NCBI GenBank assembly: GCA_941918925.1
Contig: OW799235.1
Location: forward strand, 16,046,701-16,110,700
Length of the DNA stretch: 64,000 bases
Source: Phyto melanocephala
Taxonomy: Eukaryota > Arthropoda > Insecta > Diptera > Rhinophoridae
Direction: 5' to 3'
Numbering within the stretch: position 1 is the stretch's first letter; every line of letters begins with the position of its first letter. Of this stretch, positions 1 through 10,690 are shown piece after piece. The notes under the pieces are model-generated. The model saw only the letters and a list, made by a program, of their open reading frames with translations, was not told where the DNA came from and ran no database searches. The translations under genes were made by a program, and so were the position numbers.

Positions 1-435
1 ACCAAAAGAAAACAGCTTCATTCGTGAATGTGGTCATTGCATTAATGAACTTTCTTTTATTAGAAGTGATCTAATGAAAATTTTCCTTGTAAATATTAAT
101 GGATTTTTGTATGGATAATTTGTTTTTAGTTAATCATAAATTCAATGAAAATGTTTCATAAATGGAAGGAAACATTTTTATTGCACAAACAAATTGGTTT
201 CATTATTAAACTAAAATTATTTCGTTGATCCAATGAATTTGTTGTGTTTACAAAATGAAACTGTTATAAACTTTAAATAAACGATATTCATATACTTTAT
301 GAAGCACAATCATAACTTTAATAACTTGTTTCGGGAATGCAATGAAACAATATCATAATATCAATAACAGTGCTTCATATAATGCATGAAATAAGCCCCA
401 ACTTGAAAACCTGAACATCTATCTATCTATCTATA
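1..435. other. A/T-rich non-coding flank
   Basis: No ORF or repeat with recognisable structure is seen. The last 15 bases are a short CTAT run that abuts the 5' end of the Helitron-like element starting at 436. Confidence 0.6.
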
Positions 436-932
436 TCTATATATATAAAAGTGAAACTCTGTGTGTGTGTGTTAGCTACAGACTCCGAAACTGTGAAACT
501 GATCGGGCTGAAACTTTGGTAAGCTGTTGTACACATACCAGGGAGTGTTTATGGGTGGAAAAAAGTGGGCGGGGCCACGCCCATAAAAATTAGTTATCAT
601 TTTTAGCTACTTGTACTGGACCGATTTTTCTGAAACTTTGCACACATATTGAGCTGTTATGACGTTACAATGTCGTGATTAGAAAAGTGGGCAGGGCCAC
701 GCCCATAAAAACTATTATAATTTTGAGGTACTTGCACTGGACCGATTTTTCTGAAACTTTGCACCCATATTGAGCTGTTATGACTTTCCATTTTCGTGAT
801 TGGAAAAGTGGGCAATGCCACGCCCATAAAAAAAATTAGAATTTTTAAGTTTTTGCACTTGATATTCAATTAAAATTCAGAATGCATTTTGATTCATTAA
901 GGGGCGTAGCAACGCGCGCCGGGCTTTTCTAG
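436..932 (+). mobile_element. Non-autonomous Helitron-like element, copy 1
   Basis: Seen: it begins TCTATATATATAAAAGTGAA, ends GCCGGGCTTTTCTAG, and sits between an A (435) and a T (933). This is the Helitron signature of 5' TC, 3' CTAG and insertion between A and T without target duplication. A GC-rich stretch (GCGCGCCGGGC) lies just before the 3' CTAG, where Helitrons carry a terminal hairpin. The interior holds about 2.5 direct repeats of roughly 120 bp, each with a GTGGGC...GCCACGCCCATAAAA block and a CCGATTTTTCTGAAACTTTGCAC block. There is no Rep/helicase ORF; the 70-codon minus-strand ORF here is an accident of the repeat. A second copy lies inverted at 45954-46460, which supports both ends. 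Family assignment is inference from the termini. Confidence 0.75.
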
Positions 933-1637
933 TTTTTAATAAATAATGAATATTTATTTATATAAATATAAAAATAAATTAAAATTTTTTTCCATACATA
1001 TAAGCTTAAGGTATTTTATTATAACATTAATTAAAATTTAATTTTAAATTAAAAAAAAAACAGGGAAAAAATTTTAATATTTACAACAGCAAAATTTTGA
1101 ACACAAAATTTTATGGAAAATTTTTAGTGAAATAAGATAAACAAAAGTGTTGGAAATTGCTAGTTTTAACACTTATAAAAAGTAATACTTTTTAATTTTT
1201 ATTAGTATGTATTTGTTTTTTTCATTTGATGTAAATAATGTTCTATCAGAGACCAAAAATATGAAGACTCTATGAGATACTCTACGCTAAATATATGTAA
1301 CGCTTTAAAATATTGTGTAACGCTCTACAAAATTCTTTATATTTTACAAATACGAAATCTAAATAGATATACAATTTAGAGGCATTTATACTTATAGATT
1401 CTCCAATCACTTATATAAAAGGCTGTGTAGAATTTTCTTTAGTGGTCCTAAAGTGACTGCAGTAACTCATTTATATATCAATAAAATTCTTGAGGGTTTT
1501 TTACTAAAAATTTTCCTGACTCTTTGTTTTGCTTTATATCATTTTTAGGGAACTTTTTAGTAGGATATAAAGAGTATCGAATGCTCCACAATACTTTTAG
1601 AAAAAAAGTTATTTGTATCTGCAACATCAGAAGGAAA
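933..1637. other. A/T-rich non-coding spacer
   Basis: Poly(A/T) runs and short degenerate repeats, including two spaced GTAACGCT words near 1297-1325. No coding or mobile-element signal was recognised. Confidence 0.5.
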
Positions 1638-2882
1638 AACAAGTAAGAGCGCTTTATATATAGACGTGCCGAATCAGATAATACCCTTCACCGTCATGTA
1701 GATAGGTTTGATGACCACATCGTAGCTTAGCCTAGATCTTAGATTTCATGCAATACGCTATTTTCTGTATTATTTCCGACGCCATCTTTGATTTTTAATT
1801 TTTACATATTTAATTGTATTCTACTAGTCAAGTCCTTTCATTTGATACCCATATTGTTGGGGTTAAGAAAATTTGCTCCGCGATTTTGTTTCAGACGCCA
1901 TCTTGGATTTTACACTGTTCTTTAGTATACTATATTGTACTGGTCGAGCGCTTTTTTTGATACTAATATTGTGGAGATTAACGGGACAAAGTCGTAACTA
2001 TTAAATTTGACTCATATATTCGCTATGTAATTTAGGGTGCCATCTTGAATTTGTTTTTTCATATCTAACTATATTTTAATACTCAAGCCCTTTCATTTTA
2101 TCCCCATATTTTCTCTCTTGCTTGTATAGAAACTGATAAATATCTATTTTCGTTTGTAAATTTTAGGAAAAACACCGAAGCAGTTGTACTTGGTGCTGAT
2201 GTCTCAGCTGGTTTCAAACCGATTTGTTAGTTTTTCTTAAAAGTAATTTCTTAGATTACGGCTTATAATTTGGTATCTAAGGCATGTTAAAAAATTATTA
2301 AGGAGTTTAAAAGACGTTGACATATTTAAAAAAAATATATTTTTTTTTTAAATAATTTTTGGCTATAACTTTGCTCATTAGTGACCAATTTGTACAAAAT
2401 TTTTCATGAATATTACCAAAAGCATGTTTAATTTATCAATAGTAACAACCATGTCTAGAAATTATTCTAGGGCCGGAAAATATTAATTTTTGTGGTAAAA
2501 ATAAGCAAAAAAAGAGAAGAAGTCTTGTTTTTTAGACAGATAGTTATAGAGCGATTGTGCTGATTTTCAATATCAATCTGCTCCTAAGTATTTCTTATAT
2601 GTTTATACCTTACAGAATCCTTAGCAATGTCGGGGGCTCCAAAAACTAGATTTCAGCAGCCACACGGACAGATGGACAGACAGATGGATATACAGACAGA
2701 CAGACGGATAGACAGACAGACAGACGGTTAGACAGACAGCCTGATTATGCTCAATCGACTCCCCTATTCACAAGCTTCAGATAAAATATACTTTATGGTG
2801 TTGGAAACCAATATTGTAGAAATTTCACACGGAATGACAAACCTATATTTAACCTTTTACACTGTCGTGTGAAGGGTAAAAT
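1638..2882 (+). mobile_element. Dispersed fly repeat, 'CCCTTCACC' family, copy A1
   Basis: Seen: the left end reads AACAAGTAAGAGCGC, followed by a small imperfect hairpin and AATACCCTTCACC. The right end reads GTGTGAAGGGTAAAA, so the subterminal TACCCTTCAC words are inverted. The interior carries a CAGACAGA/GGATAGACAG tetranucleotide stretch (about 2650-2740) and a CACGGAATGACAAACCTATAT block before the right end. Partial or rearranged copies occur at 8605-8790, 33301-34635 and 58872-59165, with a related inverted one at 13998-14968. There is no ORF. I recognise this as a widespread calyptrate repeat type but cannot place it in a superfamily from sequence alone; a non-autonomous DNA element is the likeliest reading. 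Confidence 0.6.
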
Positions 2883-4263
2883 ACACATGAATGTTTTTAC
2901 AAGTAAAAGTGCAATTATATATTTAAAATAACTCAACTTTGTATATCTGATCCAACTCCAAGCTGTTTATCACATTTTTAATTTCAACATCGTGAATTGT
3001 TACTTGTTAAAAGTACTTGTAGATTTTCTTTAAATAAAACTTTTCATTAGTTGAATAGTTCCGTTCCATGACTTAAAAATTCAAATCAATCTGTAAAATA
3101 TAATAGTAAGAAATGTTAATGAAGTTTTAAATAGTTAATAAAAACAAGGATATGTTAATTTAACAATTATTAAATAATATTATAAAATTTTTTTTTTTTA
3201 AATTTTCTATACAACCAAAATTTTTTTAAGGAAAATTTTCAAGATAATTTTTTAAAAAATATTTTCTATAAGAAATTTTTTTTGCAACTATCAAAATGGA
3301 AAAATAATTTGTTAAATAAATATTTTTTTAAATTTATAAATAAAAAATATCTAAAAATGTTAATATTTATAGAAAAAATAAAACAAAATTTTAAAAGATG
3401 CTAAAGAAATTTTCCATACAAAATTTAATTTTTGTTAATCTTTTTAAAACACACATTTTTAATTTTTCTTGAATTTTTTATTCAAGTTTTCTTACAAAAA
3501 CATCTTGTTGATAGATTTCTTTATGAGAGAATTTTTTTTATAAGAAAATTTTTCTAAAACATTCTAAAAAAAATTTTTTTGTAGAATATTTTCTATGTAA
3601 AAAATATTTTTAAAAAATTTTCTATAATAAAAAAATTTTTCTTAAAAATATTGAAATTTTTTTTAAGAATAGTTATATGAGAAATTTCTTTATAAAAAAA
3701 TACTTTTTATTTCAGTATTATTTTTGAAATTTTTATAGACTCAGGTTCACTGATTTAAAGGCACTAAAAAATCCAATTCAGAAGCCTGTATCTTTTGCAA
3801 CTTTTAAACGATTACAGAATTTTAAAATAAAAATGGAAGCTAGATATCTTTAGATATAAAAAAATCATGTTAATAGAACTAAAGAAAATTTTCTGAGCAA
3901 TTTATAAAAAAAAGTCCAAAAATGTGTTTTTTTTGGTTCACTTGAAAAAACACACTTTCATATTATAAGGCTTCTGAATATGAAATTTTAAGTGGCTTTA
4001 AATCAGTGAACTGGAGTTCACTATAGATCTTTTTTGTTCTTAATTTTTATGTGAAAAAAGTTTTCTTTGTAAAGAACACTTTTTACATAGAGACAATTTT
4101 AAATATTGAAAATTTTAATATATTGTCATAATAAAGATTAGTTTTCAAATATTTTTTGTAAAGAAAATTTTTTAAAAATTTTTTAAAAATATTCTTTATT
4201 GCGCAAAAAAATTTAAATAGTTCTATATAAAGAATATTTTATTTTAATTTTGTTTTTTAATTG
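2883..4263. repeat. Degenerate A/T-rich repeats
   Basis: From about 3180 to 4250 the sequence is dominated by diverged AAATTTTTTT/TTTTCTATAAGAAATTT words with no fixed period. This looks like old low-complexity satellite-like sequence. It surrounds the inverted-repeat element at 3734-4026. No coding potential. Confidence 0.5.
3734..4026. mobile_element. Short element with long imperfect inverted repeats
   Basis: Arms at 3734-3787 and 3968-4026 are inverted copies. They share TTCACTGATTTAAAG, then CAC, then TTCAGAAGCCT in the same order, with scattered mismatches. The centre is about 180 bp with no ORF. The outer ends share a TATAG word, which may be the start of the arms or a target site. 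Most likely a MITE; superfamily undetermined. Confidence 0.5.
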
Positions 4264-4323
4264 TTATTATTATTATTATTAATATTATTATTATTATTAT
4301 TAATATTATTATTATTATTATTA

Positions 4324-4389
<66 letters not shown>
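4264..4389. repeat. (TTA)n microsatellite
   Basis: Roughly 126 bp of ATT/TTA trinucleotide with a few AATATT interruptions. Confidence 0.95.
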
Positions 4390-4390
<1 letters not shown>

Positions 4391-5329
4391 ATTACGATAA
4401 CCTTATTTAAAGCAAAATTATTTGCCATTATGTATTGTATTTAAAAATAATATTTTTTTTAAATTTAAAAAATTCTCTGTAAGAAAGTTTTTTTTTTAAT
4501 TTCGTCTATTATTTTTTTTTCTTAGCACGTAAAGTTATTCCATTACCCACTGTGTCCATAATTGCCAGGTCCCGGGCTACACGAAAAAAAAAACTGGAAA
4601 TGGAAAGTAATTTGTTGAAATTTTATTAAAGAGCAACTAATTGATGACATTGAGGTTTCCTCGCATTAATAAAAATAAAAAAAGCCACGAACGAGAAGAA
4701 GAAGAAGAAGAAGAAGAATAAAAGAAAAAAAGTATTAAGGCAACCAGGCAGCAAGTCAACTAAGCCAACAACTATTATAGAGTAATACAAAGTTAAAAAT
4801 TACGACCTGGTTTTTACACTCCCATAAACACATAAAAATATTTAAGAGCACATACACTTACAAACTTACATACATACACTTGCACATACATTTAAGAATT
4901 TTACACGAATCCCCCTCCCTACACTTTATTTTACATTTTTTATCGTACATATGATGTCTAATTAAACAGTGTATAATTTATTTAATGTGCTTTATTATAA
5001 GTTTCCTTTTTTTAATCATTAGAGAAAAGGATTGCAATTAAAGTTATTACAAGCGTATGGGAAATTTGTTGAATCCTAGTTAATGGTAGCGTTTTGTTTT
5101 TGTGCAGTAAATTGAGAATTTATTTTAAGAAATGCTTTACAAGGTATTGCGAGGATTATAGTTTTTTTTGTCTGAGTGTATATTCTATGAAGTTCGGCTG
5201 TGGAAATCAATTAAATTAATTTAAAATTTATTTTTTAAATATCTTTTAAATATTTATTGACCTCAAAAAATATATTTAAATTAACCAAAACTAGAATTTC
5301 TTATTCACTCATGTTCTGCTATTCTTCAG
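4390..5329. other. A/T-rich non-coding stretch with short (GAA)n
   Basis: Contains a GAA run at about 4695-4718 and a CATA/TACA-rich patch near 4830-4890. No gene recognised. Confidence 0.5.
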
Positions 5330-6450
5330 CTGTGGAACAAACGGTCTCAATTAAGGACTTCCCACGTACTCTACTGCGGGCTGTTCTTAAAGTCTCGTTG
5401 TATGAAAACCATGCAGTAGTCAGCTCATGTGCGATTGTTATGGTTGTACTACAGCCTTGCTTTGACTGTCTCGTTATCGGATCTCAGTGTATGACCAAAC
5501 CATCCAAAATTGCTTATGAAGATGTCGTTTTGAATTGAGTGTTGGTTCGTGTTTTGTAGGAGCTCAGCTTGAGTTTTTTGTGTTGGGCCAAAAACATCGT
5601 CTAATTCTTCGGCATCAACAGTTAGACCGAACTTGTAGCCGTCGTAAATCTTTTTTGGATAGACCCCAAGTTTTATATCCATATAGGAGTATGGGTCTTA
5701 TTCATGAGTTAAATACTTTGGTCTGCAGTTGTGCTTGTATCTCGAATGATACCCATACTTTTCTTCATGGTTATGGTTGTTTATTTGAGCAGCAACGGCT
5801 TCGTTTGTACCACTGTCCGTTGTGATTGTGCAGCCGAGGTAATAGATATCTAAGTACATCTTTTTTGGTGTTACTATTTGGAGCTAGACAGGTGGTATTG
5901 GTAATGTTTATTCTCAGTTGGTTTTCCGCAAGTTCATTCGCAAACTAACTTTGAGAGCTTCGATATAAAGAGCATTCAATTTGTTCTCTATATGTTCGAA
6001 CCTATCTGCCAAGCGACATAAATCTTAAGCATAGTAAAGTTCGTTAACTATCGACAAAGGAGTCCACTGAATGCTCTATGGTGCTTTAATTTTTGTTATT
6101 GTATTGAAATCAACTAGGACAAACAGGAAAAAAAAATGGCAACAGATCACAATCCTGGCATACTCCCACATCTATAGTGAATGAGTTAGATATTAAACTC
6201 TTGTATAGCACCTGATTTTGGGAATTAAGGTACATAAGTTTTATAACGTCTATAGTAGTTTCTGGTACACCTCTCCGAATGCTCATCCTCACGTTTTTTT
6301 TGAACCCCCACTAAGAGCTTACGAAGTGGCAAATTTCTCGCATTTGCGTGTTCAACTATAACTCACTATGTCGGCACGTGAAATACGCTTGATCTACCTT
6401 AGCGAAGCCTGTTTGTTCTTGTCTTAACGTTTAAAAAAAAGAAAGTCTTA
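5330..6450 (-). pseudogene. Dead RTE-like LINE reverse transcriptase (3' part)
   Basis: Read on the minus strand, translations in shifting frames follow the order of a LINE reverse transcriptase. A remnant near 6400-6300 leads to RRGVPETTIDVIKLMYLNSQ (from about 6280) and a degenerate GVRQGC box (GVCQDCDLLPFFF). The catalytic box comes next at 6022-6033, where YADD reads YA-stop-D. Then follow DLCRLADRFEHIENKLNALY, a thumb region, and a C-terminal segment at 5449-5682 with the LINE-type motif FGWFGHTLRSD. Known: such elements copy their RNA at a nicked genomic site. This copy cannot work, having several stops, frameshifts and no 5' part. The clade (RTE-like) is inferred from the WIGHTLR-type C-terminus. 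Confidence 0.7.
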
Positions 6451-7056
6451 GTAATTTAATTGTTGATTTTTTTTATGGTCTTAAGAAGGGTTATTCTCCA
6501 TTGGCTTTTACATGATCGAAAGTATCTTTTCTTCGGTGCAGCTTTTATGAGAACTTTATTCCAACGCTTTTATTAACCAATACATTATACATTAATGGTG
6601 TAATTATGTTTGCAATCCACGAAGGATTGGTCTTAAAAAACTGTGATGGGATGTTAAAATTGTATTTGTTTGTGTAAACCCCGCATATAACGCGACTAGT
6701 CCATACGCGCATGCAAAGTATACTCCGTAATGCACTAGAACTAATCCAATGGTCACCTAAATGCATGTAATTCATTTTGATGTCCTAGGGCTGGACCATA
6801 TAACCCATCGGAGTAGTCTGAAAACTACTCTTTGTCACTACTCGATGAAGCACTTACACGACCATTATACACGTCTTGACAACAATTTATGTAATCGTTA
6901 AAACACGAACACTTGTCGTTCAACTACAATCTCTTGTTTAAAAATGATATGGTCCATGACTGCATTACATAGGACCATGTTGTAAGTAATCTATTTAGCT
7001 TAAATAGATCACGTAGTCCAAAATTATCTGTAGGGAAGTTGTGTCATATACAAAGC
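6451..7056. other. Unassigned, possibly upstream LINE remnant
   Basis: Less A/T-biased than its surroundings and directly upstream (minus strand) of the reverse transcriptase relic, so it may be decayed 5' sequence of the same LINE. I could not align any conserved motif. Confidence 0.25.
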
Positions 7057-7080
7057 AAAAAAAAAAAAAAAAAAAAAAAA
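7057..7080 (+). repeat. Poly(A) run of 24
   Basis: An uninterrupted A24. It could be the tail of a plus-strand retrocopy, but the sequence upstream gives no supporting 3' UTR that I recognise. Confidence 0.6.
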
Positions 7081-8604
7081 CAATAATGTTTTTATACACG
7101 CGATCAAGAACTAACACATACGAAAGGACTAGCATCCTCTGTTTCTATAAGGACAAAAAGTGTTGACAAGAATATTTAATATAATAAACTATAAAAACTT
7201 TCGCAAGGTGTTGAATTAAATATTTATCAATATGTAATTTGTAATACTTGGTATAATGTTTGCCCAAAAAGTGGTTGATAATGTGCAGTCTAGTCTTGAA
7301 GCTAAGCTTGACAATTCGACGCATCTAATTCAACTTTTTATGGAATTAAGATCACGTGATCATCGTCCACTGAGTACATTTAAGAAATGAGCCGATGAAA
7401 AGATATTACGAGCACTCCTTCAATAAGTCATATTTGTAGTTATAATAATTGTTAATACGTTTTTGCAATACACCTGTGACAAGAAAGACTCGGAACTTAA
7501 AGCGTTAAATAAGCAAGTTGAATCTGGATGGTAGAAAGGACCTATCTTGCCACAGTTTGATATTATTAATGTGGTTGTTGTCACACAATACGCCATACAA
7601 GTTATTTTACTGAAAGAAAATGTTGACAAACGTTTTATTTCACGAATTAGTTTTGCTAACTGGTCTTCACTTTCTTCTTGCAATTTATCGTAGTTTGCTG
7701 ATTGTCACTGGGAATAATTTTATATGAAAAATAATATTTAAAAACAACCTTTATTGCTTAAAGCTTATACAAAGTAACATTCAGCCTAGGGTGGAACATT
7801 CAAATGGCAATTCTCTTATTTTAAAGGTTTTTGTTGAAAAGTGTTAACTATGACAAAATGCATAAACATTATTTACACACGATTAATCAATTTCTTTAGT
7901 ATTCAATGCACTTTTGAAAATGGCTCTCCTTTACTTTTAAACGTATGTGTTTGTTGGTATGTTTAAACTACTCCTGTGTTATTGCATCCATACAAAGTTT
8001 TTTATGATTTTGTAGACAAAAATTTATTTGTAATGTCAACACACATTGGGAAAAGGTTTTTTAAAATGGTTGAGGTGAATTAGGAATGACCTATGATTAG
8101 ACATTGATGTTATTTAATTTTTATATAAAAAAGAAGTGGTTTAATATAAAAATATTCCCTATTGAAATCAATTTTCATTAAAATCCTTTTTTTTTTAAAT
8201 ATTTTCTTATTCACGGAAAAATTTTTTTTTCTTTAAAATTTTATTTCTTTTAATAAGTTTTGAATTGTTTCATGAATATTTATAATATTTTTTGAGAATT
8301 TCTTTTAAATTTGCCGCAAAATTGTTTGTTAAACTTATAATACCACTCGATTTGATTGCCCTAAAACCATTACAAATAAATCACATTGTATCAACATTGA
8401 CATCATCATAATCTGGTACATTGTCGTCGCCATTATTATAATCATGATCCTAATATCCATCATAAGGGTTATAAAGAGTTTTAAGTCAAATATCATTATC
8501 AATGCAAGTAAGTATGAATGAGTATTTGATTGCAAATAAAACACCCTGCAGTAATAACTTAAAGTCAATATCAGAATAAATTTTAAAGTTAATATAATAA
8601 AAAA
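7081..8604. other. Non-coding, nothing recognised
   Basis: A/T-rich sequence. An open stretch of 87 codons on the minus strand (7420-7683) shows no motif and no family resemblance, and I do not call it a gene. Confidence 0.4.
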
Positions 8605-8790
8605 CAATTCAAAAAGTTATATTTGGCCGTACTGAAACAATTCGAAAGTTATATTCGGCCGTACTGAAACTGAATGAGCATATCGTAGTGTAGCCCAGAT
8701 TTAAAATCTAATGTTTACCCCATTTTGGTTTATTATTTGATTTCTAATTTTTACACAGTTAACTGTATTATACTAGTCAAGCCCTAAAAT
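8605..8790 (+). mobile_element. Fragment of the CCCTTCACC repeat (A4) with internal duplication
   Basis: A 33-bp unit ending GGCCGTACTGAAA is tandemly duplicated (8605-8637 and 8638-8669). It is followed by sequence matching the left interior of copy A1, including CATATCGTAG...TAGCC and TACTAGTCAAG. The fragment stops near 8790 without a right end. Confidence 0.55.
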
Positions 8791-8905
8791 AATTGACGAT
8801 GCTACACAACGGGGTAGCGAAATATTGAAAGAATTAATAAAAATTAATGACATTATTTTAATTATTAAAAGGCTTTGAGCTAAAATAATTCTAGTTTATA
8901 TTTAT

Positions 8906-9163
<258 letters not shown>

Positions 9164-9400
9164 TTTCTATTATATATTATATATGTTATATATTATATAT
9201 GTATATAAAATAGGATGTATGTATGTATGTAACGTAAGGACTCCAAAACGGCCCCACCGATTTTGATGAAATTTTCAGGAAATCTTCAGAATACTTAGGC
9301 GGGTGACACTGTGAAGTCTGATTTTTGATATTCGATCTGCGGGCGGAGGGGCGTGGCAAAATCCAATTTTCATATTGCACCACCAATGACGTGTACATGT
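9164..9400 (+). mobile_element. Helitron-like fragment, 5' portion
   Basis: TATATGTATATAAAATAGG and a GTAT run are followed by GACTCCAAAACGG, CCGATTTTGATGAAATTTTC and a GGGGCGTGGCAAAATCC block. The order and wording resemble the 5' parts of the elements at 436 and 15296. No CTAG 3' end is visible, so the copy is truncated near 9400. Confidence 0.45.
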
Positions 9401-9679
9401 ATTAATTTTGTTTGTTTTTTTTTTTAATAATTATTGTAAAATAATAAATTGTAAATAATTATTGTAAAATAATAACGATTAAAATTCCTTAAAATTATAT
9501 CACAGTAATGGCACACACATTAATATTTTTAATTAATTACTAATAAGTTTATCTAAACATATATTTTTTTTCATTTGTTTTTGTCTTCCTTTATAAAATA
9601 AAATCATGAATATTTTAAAGTTATAACAAAGGGAAATGCATTTGAAATCGATTAAAATAAATTAAGAATTGTTACTTTA
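9401..9679. other. A/T-rich spacer
   Basis: Contains a short direct duplication of a TTGTAAAATAATAA word (about 9433-9472). Nothing else seen. Confidence 0.5.
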
Positions 9680-10145
9680 TTAAAAAGGGGCAATTTAATT
9701 GTAAGCTATAGGGTGTATCAATTGCCATAGGCGTATTAAAAAATGTTTGGATTGGGGAAAATTCACTCTTTGAGAGGGAACCATCACTTTCAAATTGTTT
9801 TGTAAGATGACCGAATAGCTCTTGTTATGACCGAACAATGCCGTAGACCATCTGAGCTGGTCGTAATATATTTTATTTACATGCCGATGGTACTTATCTG
9901 TGGATAAGTTCTATGCATATAAATAGTAACAAGCGTGTCTACGACCAGCCAAAAAACTTTAAAGAAAAAAAAACTTGAGGCATTATTCTATAAAGATTAT
10001 TATCAAACTTTACAAGAGCTTGCAAATTTATTGGAAACTATTTTAGAAATAATTTTAATTTGTAGCTGTGTTGAAACAAAATCAGGGAATTTGGCTTTCA
10101 TACGAATTGAAATTGAGACCATCAAAGATTGAGTTTTAATTTCTA
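9680..10145 (+). other. Possible LTR-like or promoter-bearing remnant
   Basis: A less A/T-rich block has a good TATA word (GCATATAAATAG, about 9915) followed about 20-25 bp later by a possible initiator. After that comes a 65-codon open frame with no ATG at its start and no recognised motif. This could be an old LTR or a real promoter. I found no matching second LTR nearby, so this is a weak inference. Confidence 0.15.
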
Positions 10146-10156
10146 GATGCTGTTTA

Positions 10157-10690
10157 AACGCTTTATTTATTTATTTTGTATTCCCATACAACAAGACTTA
10201 AAGTCTTATAATTATAGTATAGGATGAGTAAATTGAACAAGATAAGATATTACAATATGATTATTAAAAAAATAAGAAAACATTTTTGAATGGAAAAAAT
10301 CTAACAAATTATACATTTTAAAGCAGGAAAATAAAATAAAATAAATATACATATATAAAAAAGAATATTAAAAATACAGTCATTAAAAATAAAAGTAGCG
10401 TTTTTATTATTGAAATACTCATTATAAGATATGGCTAAAATAATTAAAAACTTCTTTCCTAAACTGCGTTGCATTACTTAAAAACTGTATGTATAGACGA
10501 CGGTAGCGAGTTCCAAAGACGAGTACAATGAATTAAAAATTGCCATTCAGACACAAGCGTTTTATATCTAATTTGAATCGGATTGTTATTTCTTTTTGAG
10601 CGGGTAAAAGTTAGGCGTCTAAACAAGTATGATGGCTCATTAGTGAATATAATCTTGTGCATAAGTAACAAAGATCTTATTTTTAGTAGA
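10157..10690 (-). pseudogene. LINE 3' end (same family as 23868-24989)
   Basis: On the minus strand, codons from 10671 down to 10474 give the C-terminal end of a LINE protein. The motifs are PSYLFRRLTFTRSKR, SEWQFLIHCTRLWNSLP, in the same order as the plus-strand copy ending at 24741. It is followed by a 3' UTR and, near the end (about 10185-10215), by an AAGACTTtaAGTCTT hairpin and an A/T-rich ATAAATAAATAAA tail (10160-10180 on the minus strand). The copy is severely 5'-truncated, as is usual for target-primed insertion, and keeps only about 66 codons of coding sequence. Clade is Jockey/CR1-like by the LWNSLP-type C-terminus. Confidence 0.75.

Noticed and set aside
657..869. 70-codon minus-strand ORF and the matching 98-codon ORF at 46130
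   Set aside because: Both are translations of the internal direct repeats of the Helitron-like elements.
5535..5825. 96-codon plus-strand ORF
   Set aside because: Antisense shadow of the LINE reverse transcriptase relic on the minus strand.
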